From the NCBI RefSeq assembly GCF_003703475.1, contig NZ_RDQM01000005.1, positions 1-64,000 of the forward strand: DNA of 64,000 nucleotides, given 5' to 3'. Made by a program: the position numbers and the translations under genes. The notes under the pieces are model-generated. The model was not told where the DNA came from. It saw nothing but the letters and a program-made list of their open reading frames with translations, and did not search any database. Below are positions 1 through 8,963 of this stretch, piece by piece. Origin of the DNA: Allofranklinella schreckenbergeri (GTDB taxonomy: Bacteria; Pseudomonadota; Gammaproteobacteria; Burkholderiales; Burkholderiaceae_C). Numbering within the stretch: the first letter of the stretch is position 1; every line of letters starts with the position of its first letter.

Positions 1-99
1 CGCGTGATCGGCGATTGGATCGGCTTTTACAACCACCAGCGTCCTCACCAGGCGCTGGGCATGAAGACGCCCGCTGAGGCTTATGCTTTAGCGGCCTGA
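1..99 (+). CDS. IS3-family transposase (OrfB), C-terminal fragment
   Basis: The window opens inside a reading frame that ends at a TGA at position 99. The 32 visible residues contain FYNHQRPHQALG followed by TPAEAYA, the usual end of the rve-type integrase core in IS3-family OrfB transposases, which cut and join the ends of the insertion sequence. The catalytic DDE residues would lie upstream, outside the window, so activity cannot be judged. The right terminal inverted repeat should lie in roughly the next 50 bases but I could not delimit it without the left end. The family call is firm; the subgroup is not. Confidence 0.85.
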   Translation, partial: RVIGDWIGFYNHQRPHQALGMKTPAEAYALAA

Positions 100-289
100 C
101 CTGTGCAGGTTCTGCTGGGTCAATACACATAAATGCAAAGTTGTGGGGGCCATGCACCCCGCCCGCATTCGGTGCGCACGAGGGCATCACACCAAGCCGA
201 GGTCTTTAACGACGAGGCTCAAGCCATCGGTGGCGCGGCGTAACAAGAATCCTGTTGGTGTAAGGCATCCAAATGCAGAATTCCAAAAA

Positions 290-326
290 CAAAAACGGCC
301 ATGCAAAAACCGCATGGCCGTTTTTT
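290..326. terminator. Intrinsic terminator, bidirectional
   Basis: An 11-bp perfect stem (AACGGCCATGC, 294-304, with its complement 312-322) and a 7-base loop are followed by T runs on both strands. It lies 23 bases past the stop of the minus-strand DUF883-like gene and can also stop transcription leaving the insertion sequence. Confidence 0.85.
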
Positions 327-348
327 ATTCATAGCAGAGATTCTGCGC

Positions 349-801
349 TTAACGGCGCTTAGTCAACAAGGCCGTCAAGATCGCGCCAGCAGCAGCGGCC
401 ATGAGCAGGGCTTTGCCGGGTTGCTGTTGCACGTAGCGCTGGGCTGCGTCGGAGCATCTTTGCGCGCGCAGGCTGGCGCGTTCGGTGGTGTCGGCCATGA
501 GGTGGATGCTGTGGGTGGCGATATCCAGCGCTTTGCAGGCCAACGCGTCGATGCGGGGGTCGGCGTATTCACCCAAGCGTTGCAGGCCTTCCTGAGCCTG
601 ATCCACGCCAGCATTGACGGCGCGGCGGGTTTGGCGCAGGGCGTGTTCGGCCCCGTCCAGGGCTTTGTCGGTGACGTCGTGGGCGATGTTGGCGGCTTTA
701 TCGACGCCTTCTTCCACTTTTTCCAGCCCTTTGTCGGCGGCCTGGCGGATGGTTTGCACGGCGGCTTGGGCTTTGTCTTTTTCAAAATCGTTGGTTGGCA
801 T
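349..801 (-). CDS. DUF883/ElaB-YqjD-like membrane-anchored protein
   Basis: This 150-residue protein is mostly charged amphipathic helix, with a C-terminal segment (about residues 122-150) that reads QQPGKALLMAAAAGAIL and ends in basic residues. That proline-led, glycine- and alanine-rich membrane anchor with an RR tail is the hallmark of the ElaB/YqjD/DUF883 group, inner-membrane proteins that in E. coli are linked to stress and stationary-phase ribosome association. It is longer than the usual roughly 100 residues because the helical region is extended and could also resemble a phasin. The start is supported by a GAAAGGAA Shine-Dalgarno-like sequence. A strong terminator follows. The family call is fairly good; the cellular role is inferred. 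Confidence 0.7.
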   Translation of the reverse strand: MPTNDFEKDKAQAAVQTIRQAADKGLEKVEEGVDKAANIAHDVTDKALDGAEHALRQTRRAVNAGVDQAQEGLQRLGEYADPRIDALACKALDIATHSIHLMADTTERASLRAQRCSDAAQRYVQQQPGKALLMAAAAGAILTALLTKRR

Positions 802-876
802 GGGGTTTCCTTTCAGTGTTTGTAAAAGCGCTTAAAGGGCTGGCGCCAAGCATGGCACACAGCCAAGCTGGCTGGA

Positions 877-1041
877 CTATTTTTTGCGCATTTGGTTCAT
901 CACAAAGCTGACGACCGCAAAAATGATAAAGACCCAGAACAGGATTTTGGCGATTCCCGCCGCACCAGCGGCCACACCGCTGAATCCGAGCACGCCTGCA
1001 ATGAGCGCAATGATGAAGAAAATGACAGCGTAGCGAAGCAT
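877..1041 (-). CDS. DUF1328 (UPF0391) small membrane protein
   Basis: A 54-residue protein starts [20 protein letters not shown] and ends NQMRKK. It has two hydrophobic helices separated by a glycine/alanine-rich turn ([12 protein letters not shown]). This is the complete, typical form of the DUF1328/UPF0391 (YtjA-like) family of stress-associated inner-membrane proteins of unknown mechanism. An AAGGAG ribosome-binding site lies directly upstream of the ATG. It sits upstream of the DUF883-like gene on the same strand, so the two stress-type membrane proteins may be expressed together, although 75 bases separate them. Confidence 0.9.
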   Translation of the reverse strand: MLRYAVIFFIIALIAGVLGFSGVAAGAAGIAKILFWVFIIFAVVSFVMNQMRKK

Positions 1042-1256
1042 AGACCGTTCTCCTTTTTGAAAGTTGGTCGAGCGTATTGCGATAGGCGAAAGCTCGACGT
1101 TGATGGGCTTTTATGATCTTTTAAAATAACAAATATAAAAACATTGTCAAACGACATATAAACAGCGCTTGTGCATGCCTTATGGAGCTCTGGCCCCGGC
1201 TTTTATACTCCCCGCCCTGTTACTCATGCGGCGCCTGCCGGGAAAGCACACCACCC

Positions 1257-1829
1257 ATGCAATTGAAGATCGCGCTTATTGGCATGCCCGCCATTGGCAA
1301 GACGACGTTGGGCCGCAAGCTCGCGAGCAGTTATGCGCTGGGGTTTGTGGATCTGGATCAGGTGATTGAGAGCGCGATTGGCTGCCGCATCAGCGAATAT
1401 TTCGAGCGCATGGGCGAGGCCGCATTCCGGGATGTGGAGGCGCGTTTGCTGGCCGAGCAACTGGCGCGGCCCGAGCCGTTTGTGCTTTCGACGGGCGGCG
1501 GCATTGTGTTGCGGCCCGAAAACCGCGCGCAATTGCGCCAGCATTGCCATGTGATTTACCTCACCGCCCGTTTGGAAACGCTGCTGCGCCGGGTGCGCAA
1601 CGACCGCACGCGGCCGCTGCTGCAAGTGGCCGATCCGCTGGCCAAGCTGCGCGAGCTGCATGCGGCGCGCCACGCGCTGTATTTGGATACGGCAGATTTC
1701 CAGGTGCAAGTGGATGCTGGCACGCGCGCCACCTTGCAGGCGATTGTGCAGGCGCTGGCCCAGCGCGGCGTGCCCAAGCCCCCACCGCGCACAGCCCCAG
1801 CCGCCCCCACAACGGCGCGCGCCGATTGA
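1257..1829 (+). CDS. aroK: Shikimate kinase
   Basis: AroK phosphorylates shikimate with ATP in the chorismate pathway (cytosol). The 190-residue protein carries the Walker A loop GMPAIGKT (residues 9-16), the shikimate-binding aspartates in VDLDQ (32 and 34), the GGG turn (80-82) and the arginine-rich lid segment NDRTRPLL. The ATG at 1257 places the P-loop at the usual distance from the N-terminus; an in-frame start further upstream would add a cysteine-rich leader with no homology. A proline/alanine tail of about 20 residues follows the conserved domain. It lies 66 bases before aroB, the classic beta- and gammaproteobacterial aroK-aroB order. Confidence 0.95.
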   Translation: MQLKIALIGMPAIGKTTLGRKLASSYALGFVDLDQVIESAIGCRISEYFERMGEAAFRDVEARLLAEQLARPEPFVLSTGGGIVLRPENRAQLRQHCHVIYLTARLETLLRRVRNDRTRPLLQVADPLAKLRELHAARHALYLDTADFQVQVDAGTRATLQAIVQALAQRGVPKPPPRTAPAAPTTARAD

Positions 1830-1895
1830 GCCTGTTGAGCAACCTCGGCCGCCTGGCCGTTTTCTTTCTTTCCACCACCTCCGAGAAACCCCGCC

Positions 1896-3020
1896 ATGTC
1901 CAGCTCCATCGCCTCTCTCAACCGTGTCGATATCGCCTTGGGTGATCGTTCCTACCCCATTCTCATCGGCCAGGGCCAGGCCTTGTGGCAGCAGGCCGAG
2001 GCGCTTTTTCCAGCGGGCACCAGCGCGCTGATCGTCAGCAACGAAACGGTGTGGCCCCTGTTCGGCCCCGCCTTGCGCGAGCGCCTGGCGCCGCATTACG
2101 CCAAGGTGGAGCACGTGGTACTGCCCGATGGCGAAGCGCATAAGGACTGGCTCCACCTGCAACGCATTTTTGACGCACTGCTGCAAAACGGCGCCGATCG
2201 CCGCTGCGTGCTGTATGCGCTGGGCGGCGGCGTGGTGGGCGATATGACGGGCTTTGCCGCCGCCTGCTACATGCGCGGCGTGGCGTTTGTGCAAGTGCCC
2301 ACCACCTTGCTGGCGCAGGTCGATTCTTCGGTGGGCGGCAAGACGGCCATCAACCACCCGCTGGGCAAGAACATGATTGGCGCATTCCACCAGCCGCAAC
2401 TGGTGGTGTGCGATCTGGACAGCCTGGCCAGCCTGCCTGCGGCCGAGTTCAGCGCGGGGCTGGCCGAAGTCATCAAATACGGCCCGATTGACGACATGGC
2501 CTTTTTCGACTGGCTGGAGGCGCACATGCCCGCCCTGATGGCGCGCGAGGCCGATGCCCTGCGCCACGCCGTCACCCGCAGTTGCGAGATCAAAGCCGCC
2601 GTGGTCAGCGCCGACGAGAAAGAAGCCGGCCTGCGCGAAATCCTCAACTTCGGCCACACCTTTGGCCACGCCATTGAGGCGGGCATGGGCTATGGCGCGT
2701 GGCTGCACGGCCATGCCGTGGCGGCCGGAATGGTGCTGGCCACCGCGCTCTCGCAGCGCCTGGGCCTGGCCGTCGATGCCGATTTCGCTGCCCGCCTGCG
2801 CGCCTTGTTGCAACAAGCCAAGCTGCCGGTGCAAGCTCCCGCGCTGGCCGCCGATGCAGCCGCCAACGGCCAGCGCTATCTGGAATGGATGCGCGTGGAC
2901 AAAAAAGCCCAAGGCAACGCCATGCGCTTTGTGGTGCTGGAGCGGCCGGGCAAAGCCATCACCCAAAAGGTGGATGACGCGACCGTGCTGGCCCTGCTGG
3001 GCGATGCCATTGCCCTTTAA
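1896..3020 (+). CDS. aroB: 3-dehydroquinate synthase
   Basis: AroB converts DAHP to 3-dehydroquinate, the second step of the shikimate pathway, using NAD and a divalent metal. The 374-residue protein shows the NAD-binding [14 protein letters not shown], the [17 protein letters not shown] segment, the GLAEVIKYG metal/substrate region and the paired-histidine motifs [11 protein letters not shown] and [10 protein letters not shown]. Length fits the family. It follows aroK and precedes dgt in the same direction. Nothing appears broken. Confidence 0.97.
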   Translation: MSSSIASLNRVDIALGDRSYPILIGQGQALWQQAEALFPAGTSALIVSNETVWPLFGPALRERLAPHYAKVEHVVLPDGEAHKDWLHLQRIFDALLQNGADRRCVLYALGGGVVGDMTGFAAACYMRGVAFVQVPTTLLAQVDSSVGGKTAINHPLGKNMIGAFHQPQLVVCDLDSLASLPAAEFSAGLAEVIKYGPIDDMAFFDWLEAHMPALMAREADALRHAVTRSCEIKAAVVSADEKEAGLREILNFGHTFGHAIEAGMGYGAWLHGHAVAAGMVLATALSQRLGLAVDADFAARLRALLQQAKLPVQAPALAADAAANGQRYLEWMRVDKKAQGNAMRFVVLERPGKAITQKVDDATVLALLGDAIAL

Positions 3021-3172
3021 CCATACCTTGCAGCGCCATGCCTTGGAGCGCCTGTTCAACCATTGGCGCAACACACGCAGCCGCAGCATGAGCGGGCAAA
3101 TGCAGCGCACCAGCAAACAAGCCTGGGCGAAAACCCGAACCAACGCCCGGCCCTCCCCGCCCGCGATAATCC

Positions 3173-3238
3173 AATCAAAGGAAAAATCACTCTATGTCCA
3201 TATAGCCAAAACAAGGGCATTTTATTTCTGTTGATTTG
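3173..3238 (+). repeat. Dispersed intergenic palindrome, copy 1 (forward)
   Basis: One of fifteen related copies of a roughly 67-bp element. Arms AATCAAAGGAAAAAT and TTTATTTCTGTTGATTT pair imperfectly, and the off-centre core is GCCAAAACAAGGG. It lies between aroB and dgt and ends 33 bases before the dgt start. Confidence 0.75.
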
Positions 3239-3271
3239 CAATAAAAACCCTCTTCACCCGACTTCACCGCC

Positions 3272-4459
3272 ATGCACGCCCTCCCCGCCCCCCGGCATGC
3301 GCCCTACGCCAGCCAGCCAGCGCACACCCGCGGGCGGCGCGTAGCGGAAGCGGCCGCGCCCACCCGCAGCGACTTCCAGCGCGACCGCGACCGCATCGTG
3401 CACTCCTCCGCCTTTCGCCGCCTGGTTTACAAAACGCAGGTCTTTCTCAACCACGAAGGCGACATGTTCCGCACGCGGCTGACGCACTCGCTGGAAGTAG
3501 CGCAAGTAGCCCGCTCCATCGCCCGCCCGCTGGGGCTGGATGAGGACCTGGTCGAAGCCATCGCCCTGGCCCACGACCTGGGCCACACCCCCTTTGGCCA
3601 CGCCGGGCAGGACGCGCTGCACGCCTGCATGCGCGAATTCGGCGGCTTCGAGCACAACCTGCAAAGCCTGCGCGTGGTGGATGTGCTGGAGCAACGCTAC
3701 CCCGCCTTTGACGGCCTCAACCTCTGCTTTGAAACCCGCGAAGGCATCCTCAAACACTGCTCTCAAACCAACGCCCGCGCCATCGAAGCGCGCGAGCCAG
3801 GCGGCATTGCCCGGCGCTTTCTCGACCGCGCCTGGCCCAGCCCCAGCCTGGAAGCGCAACTGGCCAACCTGGCCGACTCCATCGCCTACAACGCACACGA
3901 CATCGACGACGGCATCCGCTCCGGCCTGCTGCGCGCCGAGCAATTGCAAGACGTGGCCCTGTTTGCCCAGCACCACCAAGCCGCCGTGCGCGAACACCCC
4001 GCGCTGCGCGCGCAGCCCAAGCGCTGGCTGTACGAAACCATCCGCCGCATGCTCAGCGCGCAGATTTACGACGTCATCGACACCACTGCCGCCCACCTGG
4101 CCGAGCACCAACCCGCCAGCGCCGACGCCGTGCGCCAACTGCCGCCGCTGGTGCGCTTCAGCGCCCCCATGCAGCAGCAAGCCGTGCTGCTCAAGCAAAC
4201 CCTGTTTGCCAAGCTCTACCGCCACCCGCAGGTCATGCAAACCACGCAACGCGCGCAGCAAGTCATCACCGATTTATTCGCCACCTACCAGCAGACACCC
4301 CAGCGCATGCAGCCCGAATTCGCCCAGCGCGCCCACCAGGCCAGCGCCGCTGCCGAGCAAGCCCGCGTAGTGGCCGACTTCATCGCCGGCATGACCGACC
4401 GCTACGCCCTGGCCGAGCACGCCCAAATCACCGGCTATCGCATCATGCAAGAGCCTTAA
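3272..4459 (+). CDS. dgt: dGTPase-like deoxynucleoside triphosphate triphosphohydrolase
   Basis: This 395-residue protein belongs to the HD-domain dNTP triphosphohydrolases, which cut dNTPs to deoxynucleoside and tripolyphosphate. The metal-binding histidines and aspartate are visible in RTRLTHSLEVAQVAR and in ALAHDLGHTPFGHAGQ; the N-terminal RDRDRIVHSSAFRRL is typical of the family. Length matches the shorter dgt group rather than the 505-residue E. coli form, so substrate preference is not established. aroK-aroB-dgt is a common betaproteobacterial order. A palindromic repeat separates it from aroB, so it may have its own promoter. Confidence 0.9.
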   Translation: MHALPAPRHAPYASQPAHTRGRRVAEAAAPTRSDFQRDRDRIVHSSAFRRLVYKTQVFLNHEGDMFRTRLTHSLEVAQVARSIARPLGLDEDLVEAIALAHDLGHTPFGHAGQDALHACMREFGGFEHNLQSLRVVDVLEQRYPAFDGLNLCFETREGILKHCSQTNARAIEAREPGGIARRFLDRAWPSPSLEAQLANLADSIAYNAHDIDDGIRSGLLRAEQLQDVALFAQHHQAAVREHPALRAQPKRWLYETIRRMLSAQIYDVIDTTAAHLAEHQPASADAVRQLPPLVRFSAPMQQQAVLLKQTLFAKLYRHPQVMQTTQRAQQVITDLFATYQQTPQRMQPEFAQRAHQASAAAEQARVVADFIAGMTDRYALAEHAQITGYRIMQEP

Positions 4460-4474
4460 TAATCCTTATTTTTC

Positions 4475-4542
4475 AAATCATTAGGAAAACAAATTGCCAT
4501 ATTTTGGCAACACCATATTGAAATTGAATTTACATTTGATTG
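4475..4542 (-). repeat. Dispersed intergenic palindrome, copy 2 (reverse)
   Basis: A divergent reverse-orientation copy with core TTGCCATATTTTGGCAA and flanking AAATCATTAGGAAAA and TTTGATTGG. It lies just after the dgt stop. Confidence 0.6.
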
Positions 4543-4683
4543 GCAAATTTAAACATGCCTCCCCGCCCGCGCCAAGACTTTGCGGCCGCGCCCAAACCGC
4601 TTCTGGCAAGCGGGTATGATCGATCGCACTGGCAGGGCGAATCGGCCCTGCGTACGCAAGGCGGGCCAGGTGCAATGCCTAAC

Positions 4684-4717
4684 CAGGCTGCCGCTTTGCG
4701 TGTTGTGGGGCAGCCTG
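4684..4717 (+). promoter_or_regulatory. Leader hairpin upstream of the SapC-family gene
   Basis: CAGGCTGCC (4684-4692) and GGCAGCCTG (4709-4717) form a perfect 9-bp stem, followed by a pyrimidine-rich tract ending in seven Ts about 10 bases before the start codon region. It could act as an attenuator or a leader stabiliser; this is inferred from structure only. Confidence 0.35.
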
Positions 4718-4751
4718 CGGGTTGCCGCTTCTTTTTTTGCAAGGTCTTTTC

Positions 4752-5573
4752 ATGTTCAAGAATCTCGCGGTGCTGAACACACAGCAACATCGCCAATTGC
4801 GCTTCACCCCTTCGCAGCCCTACCACTTTGCCGACAGCGAAATGCTGATTCCCATTGTGGCTTCCGAAGCCTTCGTGGTTGCGCGCGAATACACCATCGT
4901 TTTTTCGCTGGCGGGGCAAACCAATGTTTATGCCTTGACAGGCGTGGATCAAGGCGTGAATGCCTACGTCGCCCCATCCGGGCACTGGCTGGGCCGCTAC
5001 GTGCCCGCACACGTGCGCCGCTACCCATTCATTCTTTCCGAGGCGCCCAATGGCAACGGCAATGGCGAGCGCCATTTCGTCATGCAGTTCGATCAGGACG
5101 CGCCCCACATGAATTTCCCCGACGGCGCACCGCTGTTCACGGATGAGGGCGAAGCCGCGCCAATGCTGCAACAGGTGCAGGAAATCTTGCTCAACCTGCA
5201 AAAAGACTTCGACTACACGCAAACACTGGTGGCGCAACTGGATGCAGCGGGGGTTTTGGTTGAAGACGGCCTGCGCGTACAGCCCAAGCAAGCCGATGAC
5301 AAGCAAACGGTGCTGCAAGGCTTCCGCCTGGTCGATGTCAAAGCGCTGGGCCAGTTGGAGGCGGACAAACTGGCGCAACTGCGCGATTCGGGCGCGCTGG
5401 CATTGGCGTATGCCCATTTGCTGTCCCTGACCAATCTGCGCGATGGCGTTTTGACCGCGCCCAAAGGTTCCCACGCCGCAGCGGCGCTGGAAGCCCGCCG
5501 CACCGCCCACCTCAACGATGGCGAAGGCTCCATCAGCTTTGAAGGGGTGGACTGGACCAAAGTCGGCCATTGA
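4752..5573 (+). CDS. SapC family protein
   Basis: The 273-residue protein begins MFKNLAVLNTQQHRQLRF and continues with HFADSEMLIPIVASEAFVVA and GHWLGRYVPAHVRRYPF, the pattern of the SapC family (named after a Campylobacter S-layer-associated protein). The molecular function is unknown; there is no signal peptide or membrane segment, so it is probably cytoplasmic. The ATG at 4752 was chosen over an in-frame start 30 bases upstream because the family begins at this point and an AAGGT element precedes it. It stands alone, convergent with rne, with a strong shared terminator between them. Confidence 0.85.
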   Translation: MFKNLAVLNTQQHRQLRFTPSQPYHFADSEMLIPIVASEAFVVAREYTIVFSLAGQTNVYALTGVDQGVNAYVAPSGHWLGRYVPAHVRRYPFILSEAPNGNGNGERHFVMQFDQDAPHMNFPDGAPLFTDEGEAAPMLQQVQEILLNLQKDFDYTQTLVAQLDAAGVLVEDGLRVQPKQADDKQTVLQGFRLVDVKALGQLEADKLAQLRDSGALALAYAHLLSLTNLRDGVLTAPKGSHAAAALEARRTAHLNDGEGSISFEGVDWTKVGH

Positions 5574-5690
5574 GGCCCCCCCGTTGGAGCCTATCCGTCT
5601 TGGCGCAAGGCAGTCCAGTCCCCTCTTGAGGACGCAGCCTGAAATTGGCTGACTGCGCGCCAAGAAGGCCCAACCAAGGAGAAAACCCAA

Positions 5691-5725
5691 CAAAAGGAGG
5701 TAGCTGTGCTACCTCCTTTTGTTTT
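5691..5725. terminator. Convergent terminator between SapC-family gene and rne
   Basis: A perfect 14-bp stem (CAAAAGGAGGTAGC, 5691-5704, with 5708-5721) has a 3-base loop and short T-rich tracts on both sides. It serves the converging SapC-family gene and rne. The stem happens to contain a consensus Shine-Dalgarno sequence, which would be hidden in the RNA. Confidence 0.85.
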
Positions 5726-5840
5726 GCGCAGCCCTCAAAAAGAGAGCGAGAGAAGGCGCTCGCCCCGCCGAGCCACATGCAAAGCGGCGCCCCGCTCAGG
5801 AGCGGCCTAGGTGGCGTTGCTCGGATCCGTTCCAGGCGGC

Positions 5841-8800
5841 TCAGCGCTGGTCAAACGGATAGGTGGTTTGGCGCAGGTCTTTGCGTGTTTCCACCAGCAT
5901 TAATGGCGTGCTGTCCTGCTGGGGCAGCGGGGGGCGCTCACGCGGGACGTGCACGGGCTTGGGCGCGGCGGCGATTGCCGCTTGGGCCTGGGCCACTTTG
6001 GCGGCATCGGAATGCACCCATTGCAGGCCGGCCTGGGCCACGACGGCTTCCAGCATGGCGATGTCCAGCGTGAACGGTTGCGGGGCCAGCACGGGTTGCG
6101 CCGCTTCCGCAAGGGCAGGCTCTGCGACTGGGGCAGCAACTGTAACTGCGGGCGCAGCAGCTGGCGGCTCCGTGGCCTCTGGGGCAATTTGCGCCTGGCG
6201 GGCGGGCGCTGCGATGTCCGGCGAGTCGGTGCCATGCTCGGCGGCTTGTTCGGCAACCGCTGCCAACACCGGCATGGGCGCAGGCACCGGCGCGGGTTCG
6301 GCTGTCGGCTGCGCCGGGGCCGGTGCCGCGACTTCTTCCACTGCCACGACAGGCGCGGCAGACGGCGCGGTTGGCTCGGCTATGGCTTCAGCTTTTGCTT
6401 CGGCACTGTCTGCTGCCATCTGCTCCGGCGCAGCGGGGCGCGCGAAATAGCTGCGACGGCGGGGTGGCTCGTCCTGGAGGTCTGGCGCTGCCTCGGCAGA
6501 GGTTTCTTGCTGTTGCGCCAGCATGGCGTCCGCGTCACTGGGTGCGCGGCTTTCGCGCTCCTCACGGTTTTGGCGGCGACGGTCTCGCCCGTAGCGGTCG
6601 CGCGAGCGGCGCTCGGTGCGCTCGGCACGATCAGCGGGGGCATCTTCAAGCCGCCCTTCGCTGGCTGGCAGCGGTGTATCGGCATGCTCCAGCGCGTCGG
6701 TTGCCGTATCGGTCGCCAGCGCCTGTACGGATTCCTGTGCGCGGATATCGGCCTCGTTGGCGCGCGGTGGGCGAGGGGCGTCACGCGTTTCGCGCGCTTC
6801 ACGTGCAGGCCGACGTTCCGAAGCGCTGTTTTCAAGCGCTTCCTCCTGCCCTGGGCGTCGGTTGCGCGCACGCTCATGGCGCAGCGCTTCACGCTCTTGC
6901 ACAGGGCGCTCCGCGCGCTCATTGCCACGCGGCTGTTCGGCTCGGCGGTCTGTGCGCGGTTGGCGTTCAGCGCGTTCGGTGCTGCGCTCGCGCTCCGGGC
7001 GTTCACGTTCTGTGCGCTCATTGCGCTCGCTACGGCGTTCGCTGCGCGCTTCTTCGCCCTCTTGACGGGAGCGGTTTTGACCGTTACCCCGACGGCTGCG
7101 GTCAGAGCTGCGGCGCTCGGACGGTGCTTTGTTGCCGCGCTGGCGCTCGCGGCTGTCGGTTTTGTCGGCGGGCGCTTGGGCCGCCTGTGCATCGGGCGCA
7201 GCGGGGGTGAGGCCCAGCAGGGCCTTCAGCCGATCCAGCAGGTTGACAAAGAAGCGCTTGGCATCGCCGCCAACGCTGGCGCTCGCTTCGGGTTTGGGCA
7301 CGGGCGGTGGAGCATCGGGCAACACGCCTTTGATGAGCGGGGTTTGGCGGTTGGTCGGCTCCTTGGAGCGGCGCGAAGTGGCCAGCGGGTCTTCGATTTC
7401 CTCGGCCAGCTTGTAGCTGACTTCGGGGTTGTCCAGGCGGCTGTCGTCGGCCTTGAGGCGCTCGAGCCGATAGTTGGGCGTCTCCAGCGTCTTGTTGGCG
7501 ACGATTTGCACGTTGACGCGCTGCTGAATTTCAATTTTCGTGACTTCGGTGCGCTTTTCGTTGAGCAGGAAGCTGGCGACCTCCACCGGCACCTGGCAGT
7601 GCACGGCGGCGGTGTTGTCCTTCATGGATTCTTCCTGGATGACGCGCAGGATTTGCAGCGCCGAGCTTTCGATGTCGCGCACATGGCCGGTGCCGCCGCA
7701 GCGCGGGCAGGGGATGGAGGTGCCTTCGCTGAGCGAGGGTTTGAGGCGCTGGCGGCTCATCTCCAGCAGGCCGAATTTGCTGATGGAGCCGAACTGCACG
7801 CGCGCGCGGTCCTGGCGCAGCGCATCACGCAAGCGGTTTTCGACTTCACGGCGGTTCTTGCTGTCCTCCATGTCGATGAAGTCGATCACCACCAGGCCGC
7901 CCAGGTCACGCAGACGCATCTGGCGCGCCACTTCGTCGGCAGCCTCCAGGTTGGTGCGAGTGGCCGTTTCCTCAATGTCGCCGCCCTTGATGGCGCGCGC
8001 AGAGTTCACGTCGATGGCCACCAGCGCCTCGGTCTGATCGATGACGATGGCGCCACCCGAGGGCAGTTGCACGGTGCGCGCGTAGGCCGATTCGATCTGG
8101 TGCTCGATCTGAAAGCGCGAGAACAACGCCGCCGGATCGCGGTAGCGTTTGACCCGCGCGGCGTTCTCGGGCATGACATAGCCCATGAACTGACGGGCCT
8201 GCTCGTAAATATCGTCGGTGTCGATGAGGATTTCACCGATGTCGCTGTGAAAGTAATCGCGCATAGCGCGGATGACCAAGCTGGATTCCTGATAAATCAG
8301 TTCAGGCTTGCGCAGGCCGTCGGCGGCCTCTTCAATGGCGCTCCAGACCTTGAGCAGGAAATTCAAGTCCCATTGCAGCTCTTCAGCGCTTCGACCAATG
8401 CCAGCGGTGCGCGCGATGATGGACATACCTTTGGGGTATTCGAGCTGGTCCATGGCCTCTTTCAGCTCGCTGCGCTCGCTGCCCTCGATGCGGCGCGACA
8501 CCCCACCGCCACGCGGGTTGTTGGGCATCAGCACCACGTAGCGCCCGGCCAGGCTGATGAAGGTGGTCAGCGCCGCGCCCTTGTTGCCGCGCTCTTCCTT
8601 CTCGACCTGTACCAGCAGTTCCTGGCCTTCGCGGATCACCTCGTTGATGCGCGCCTGGCTGGCACTCACGCCTTCGGCAAAGTACTGGCGGGAGATTTCC
8701 TTGAAAGGCAAAAAGCCGTGGCGCTCCTCGCCGTAATCGACGAAGCAGGCCTCCAAACTAGGCTCAATGCGGGTGACGATGGCCTTGTAGATATTGCCCT

Positions 8801-8912
8801 TGCGCTGCTCGCGGCCTTCGATCTCGATTTCGTAATTGAGCAGTTTTTGTCCGTCAACAATGGCCAGGCGGCGTTCTTCTTGCTGCGTGGCGTTGATCAG
8901 CATCCTCTTCAT
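5841..8912 (-). CDS. rne: Ribonuclease E
   Basis: RNase E is the membrane-associated endonuclease that starts mRNA decay and matures rRNA and tRNA; its C-terminal half scaffolds the degradosome. The 1023-residue protein begins MKRMLINAT, as in E. coli. It has the S1 domain (about 38-120), the catalytic aspartates in VAIDVNSARA and VVIDFIDME (near 303 and 346) and the zinc-link CPRCGGTG (near 404). Beyond about residue 560 comes an arginine/glutamate-rich, low-complexity region typical of the RNA-binding and scaffold part, then an alanine/proline-rich stretch and a conserved-looking C-terminal tip. A perfect hairpin lies in its leader, which would fit autoregulation as known for E. coli rne. 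Confidence 0.97.
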   Translation of the reverse strand: MKRMLINATQQEERRLAIVDGQKLLNYEIEIEGREQRKGNIYKAIVTRIEPSLEACFVDYGEERHGFLPFKEISRQYFAEGVSASQARINEVIREGQELLVQVEKEERGNKGAALTTFISLAGRYVVLMPNNPRGGGVSRRIEGSERSELKEAMDQLEYPKGMSIIARTAGIGRSAEELQWDLNFLLKVWSAIEEAADGLRKPELIYQESSLVIRAMRDYFHSDIGEILIDTDDIYEQARQFMGYVMPENAARVKRYRDPAALFSRFQIEHQIESAYARTVQLPSGGAIVIDQTEALVAIDVNSARAIKGGDIEETATRTNLEAADEVARQMRLRDLGGLVVIDFIDMEDSKNRREVENRLRDALRQDRARVQFGSISKFGLLEMSRQRLKPSLSEGTSIPCPRCGGTGHVRDIESSALQILRVIQEESMKDNTAAVHCQVPVEVASFLLNEKRTEVTKIEIQQRVNVQIVANKTLETPNYRLERLKADDSRLDNPEVSYKLAEEIEDPLATSRRSKEPTNRQTPLIKGVLPDAPPPVPKPEASASVGGDAKRFFVNLLDRLKALLGLTPAAPDAQAAQAPADKTDSRERQRGNKAPSERRSSDRSRRGNGQNRSRQEGEEARSERRSERNERTERERPERERSTERAERQPRTDRRAEQPRGNERAERPVQEREALRHERARNRRPGQEEALENSASERRPAREARETRDAPRPPRANEADIRAQESVQALATDTATDALEHADTPLPASEGRLEDAPADRAERTERRSRDRYGRDRRRQNREERESRAPSDADAMLAQQQETSAEAAPDLQDEPPRRRSYFARPAAPEQMAADSAEAKAEAIAEPTAPSAAPVVAVEEVAAPAPAQPTAEPAPVPAPMPVLAAVAEQAAEHGTDSPDIAAPARQAQIAPEATEPPAAAPAVTVAAPVAEPALAEAAQPVLAPQPFTLDIAMLEAVVAQAGLQWVHSDAAKVAQAQAAIAAAPKPVHVPRERPPLPQQDSTPLMLVETRKDLRQTTYPFDQR

Positions 8913-8937
8913 GGAGGGGTTCCTTTTCTAATCTGTA

Positions 8938-8963
8938 GCCGCTCTGGCTCGGGCCAGAGCGGC
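8938..8963 (-). promoter_or_regulatory. Perfect hairpin in the rne leader
   Basis: GCCGCTCTGGC (8938-8948) and GCCAGAGCGGC (8953-8963) form an 11-bp perfect stem with a 4-base loop, 25 bases upstream of the rne start codon on the minus strand. E. coli rne mRNA is autoregulated through leader stem-loops, so a similar role is plausible. There is no T-tract beside it, which argues against a terminator. Confidence 0.5.

Noticed and set aside
3173-3271. Reading the dispersed palindromes as riboswitches or as simple terminators
   Set aside because: They occur in both orientations relative to neighbouring genes, before and after them, and lack a conserved aptamer core or T-tract; separate strong terminators exist beside several of them.
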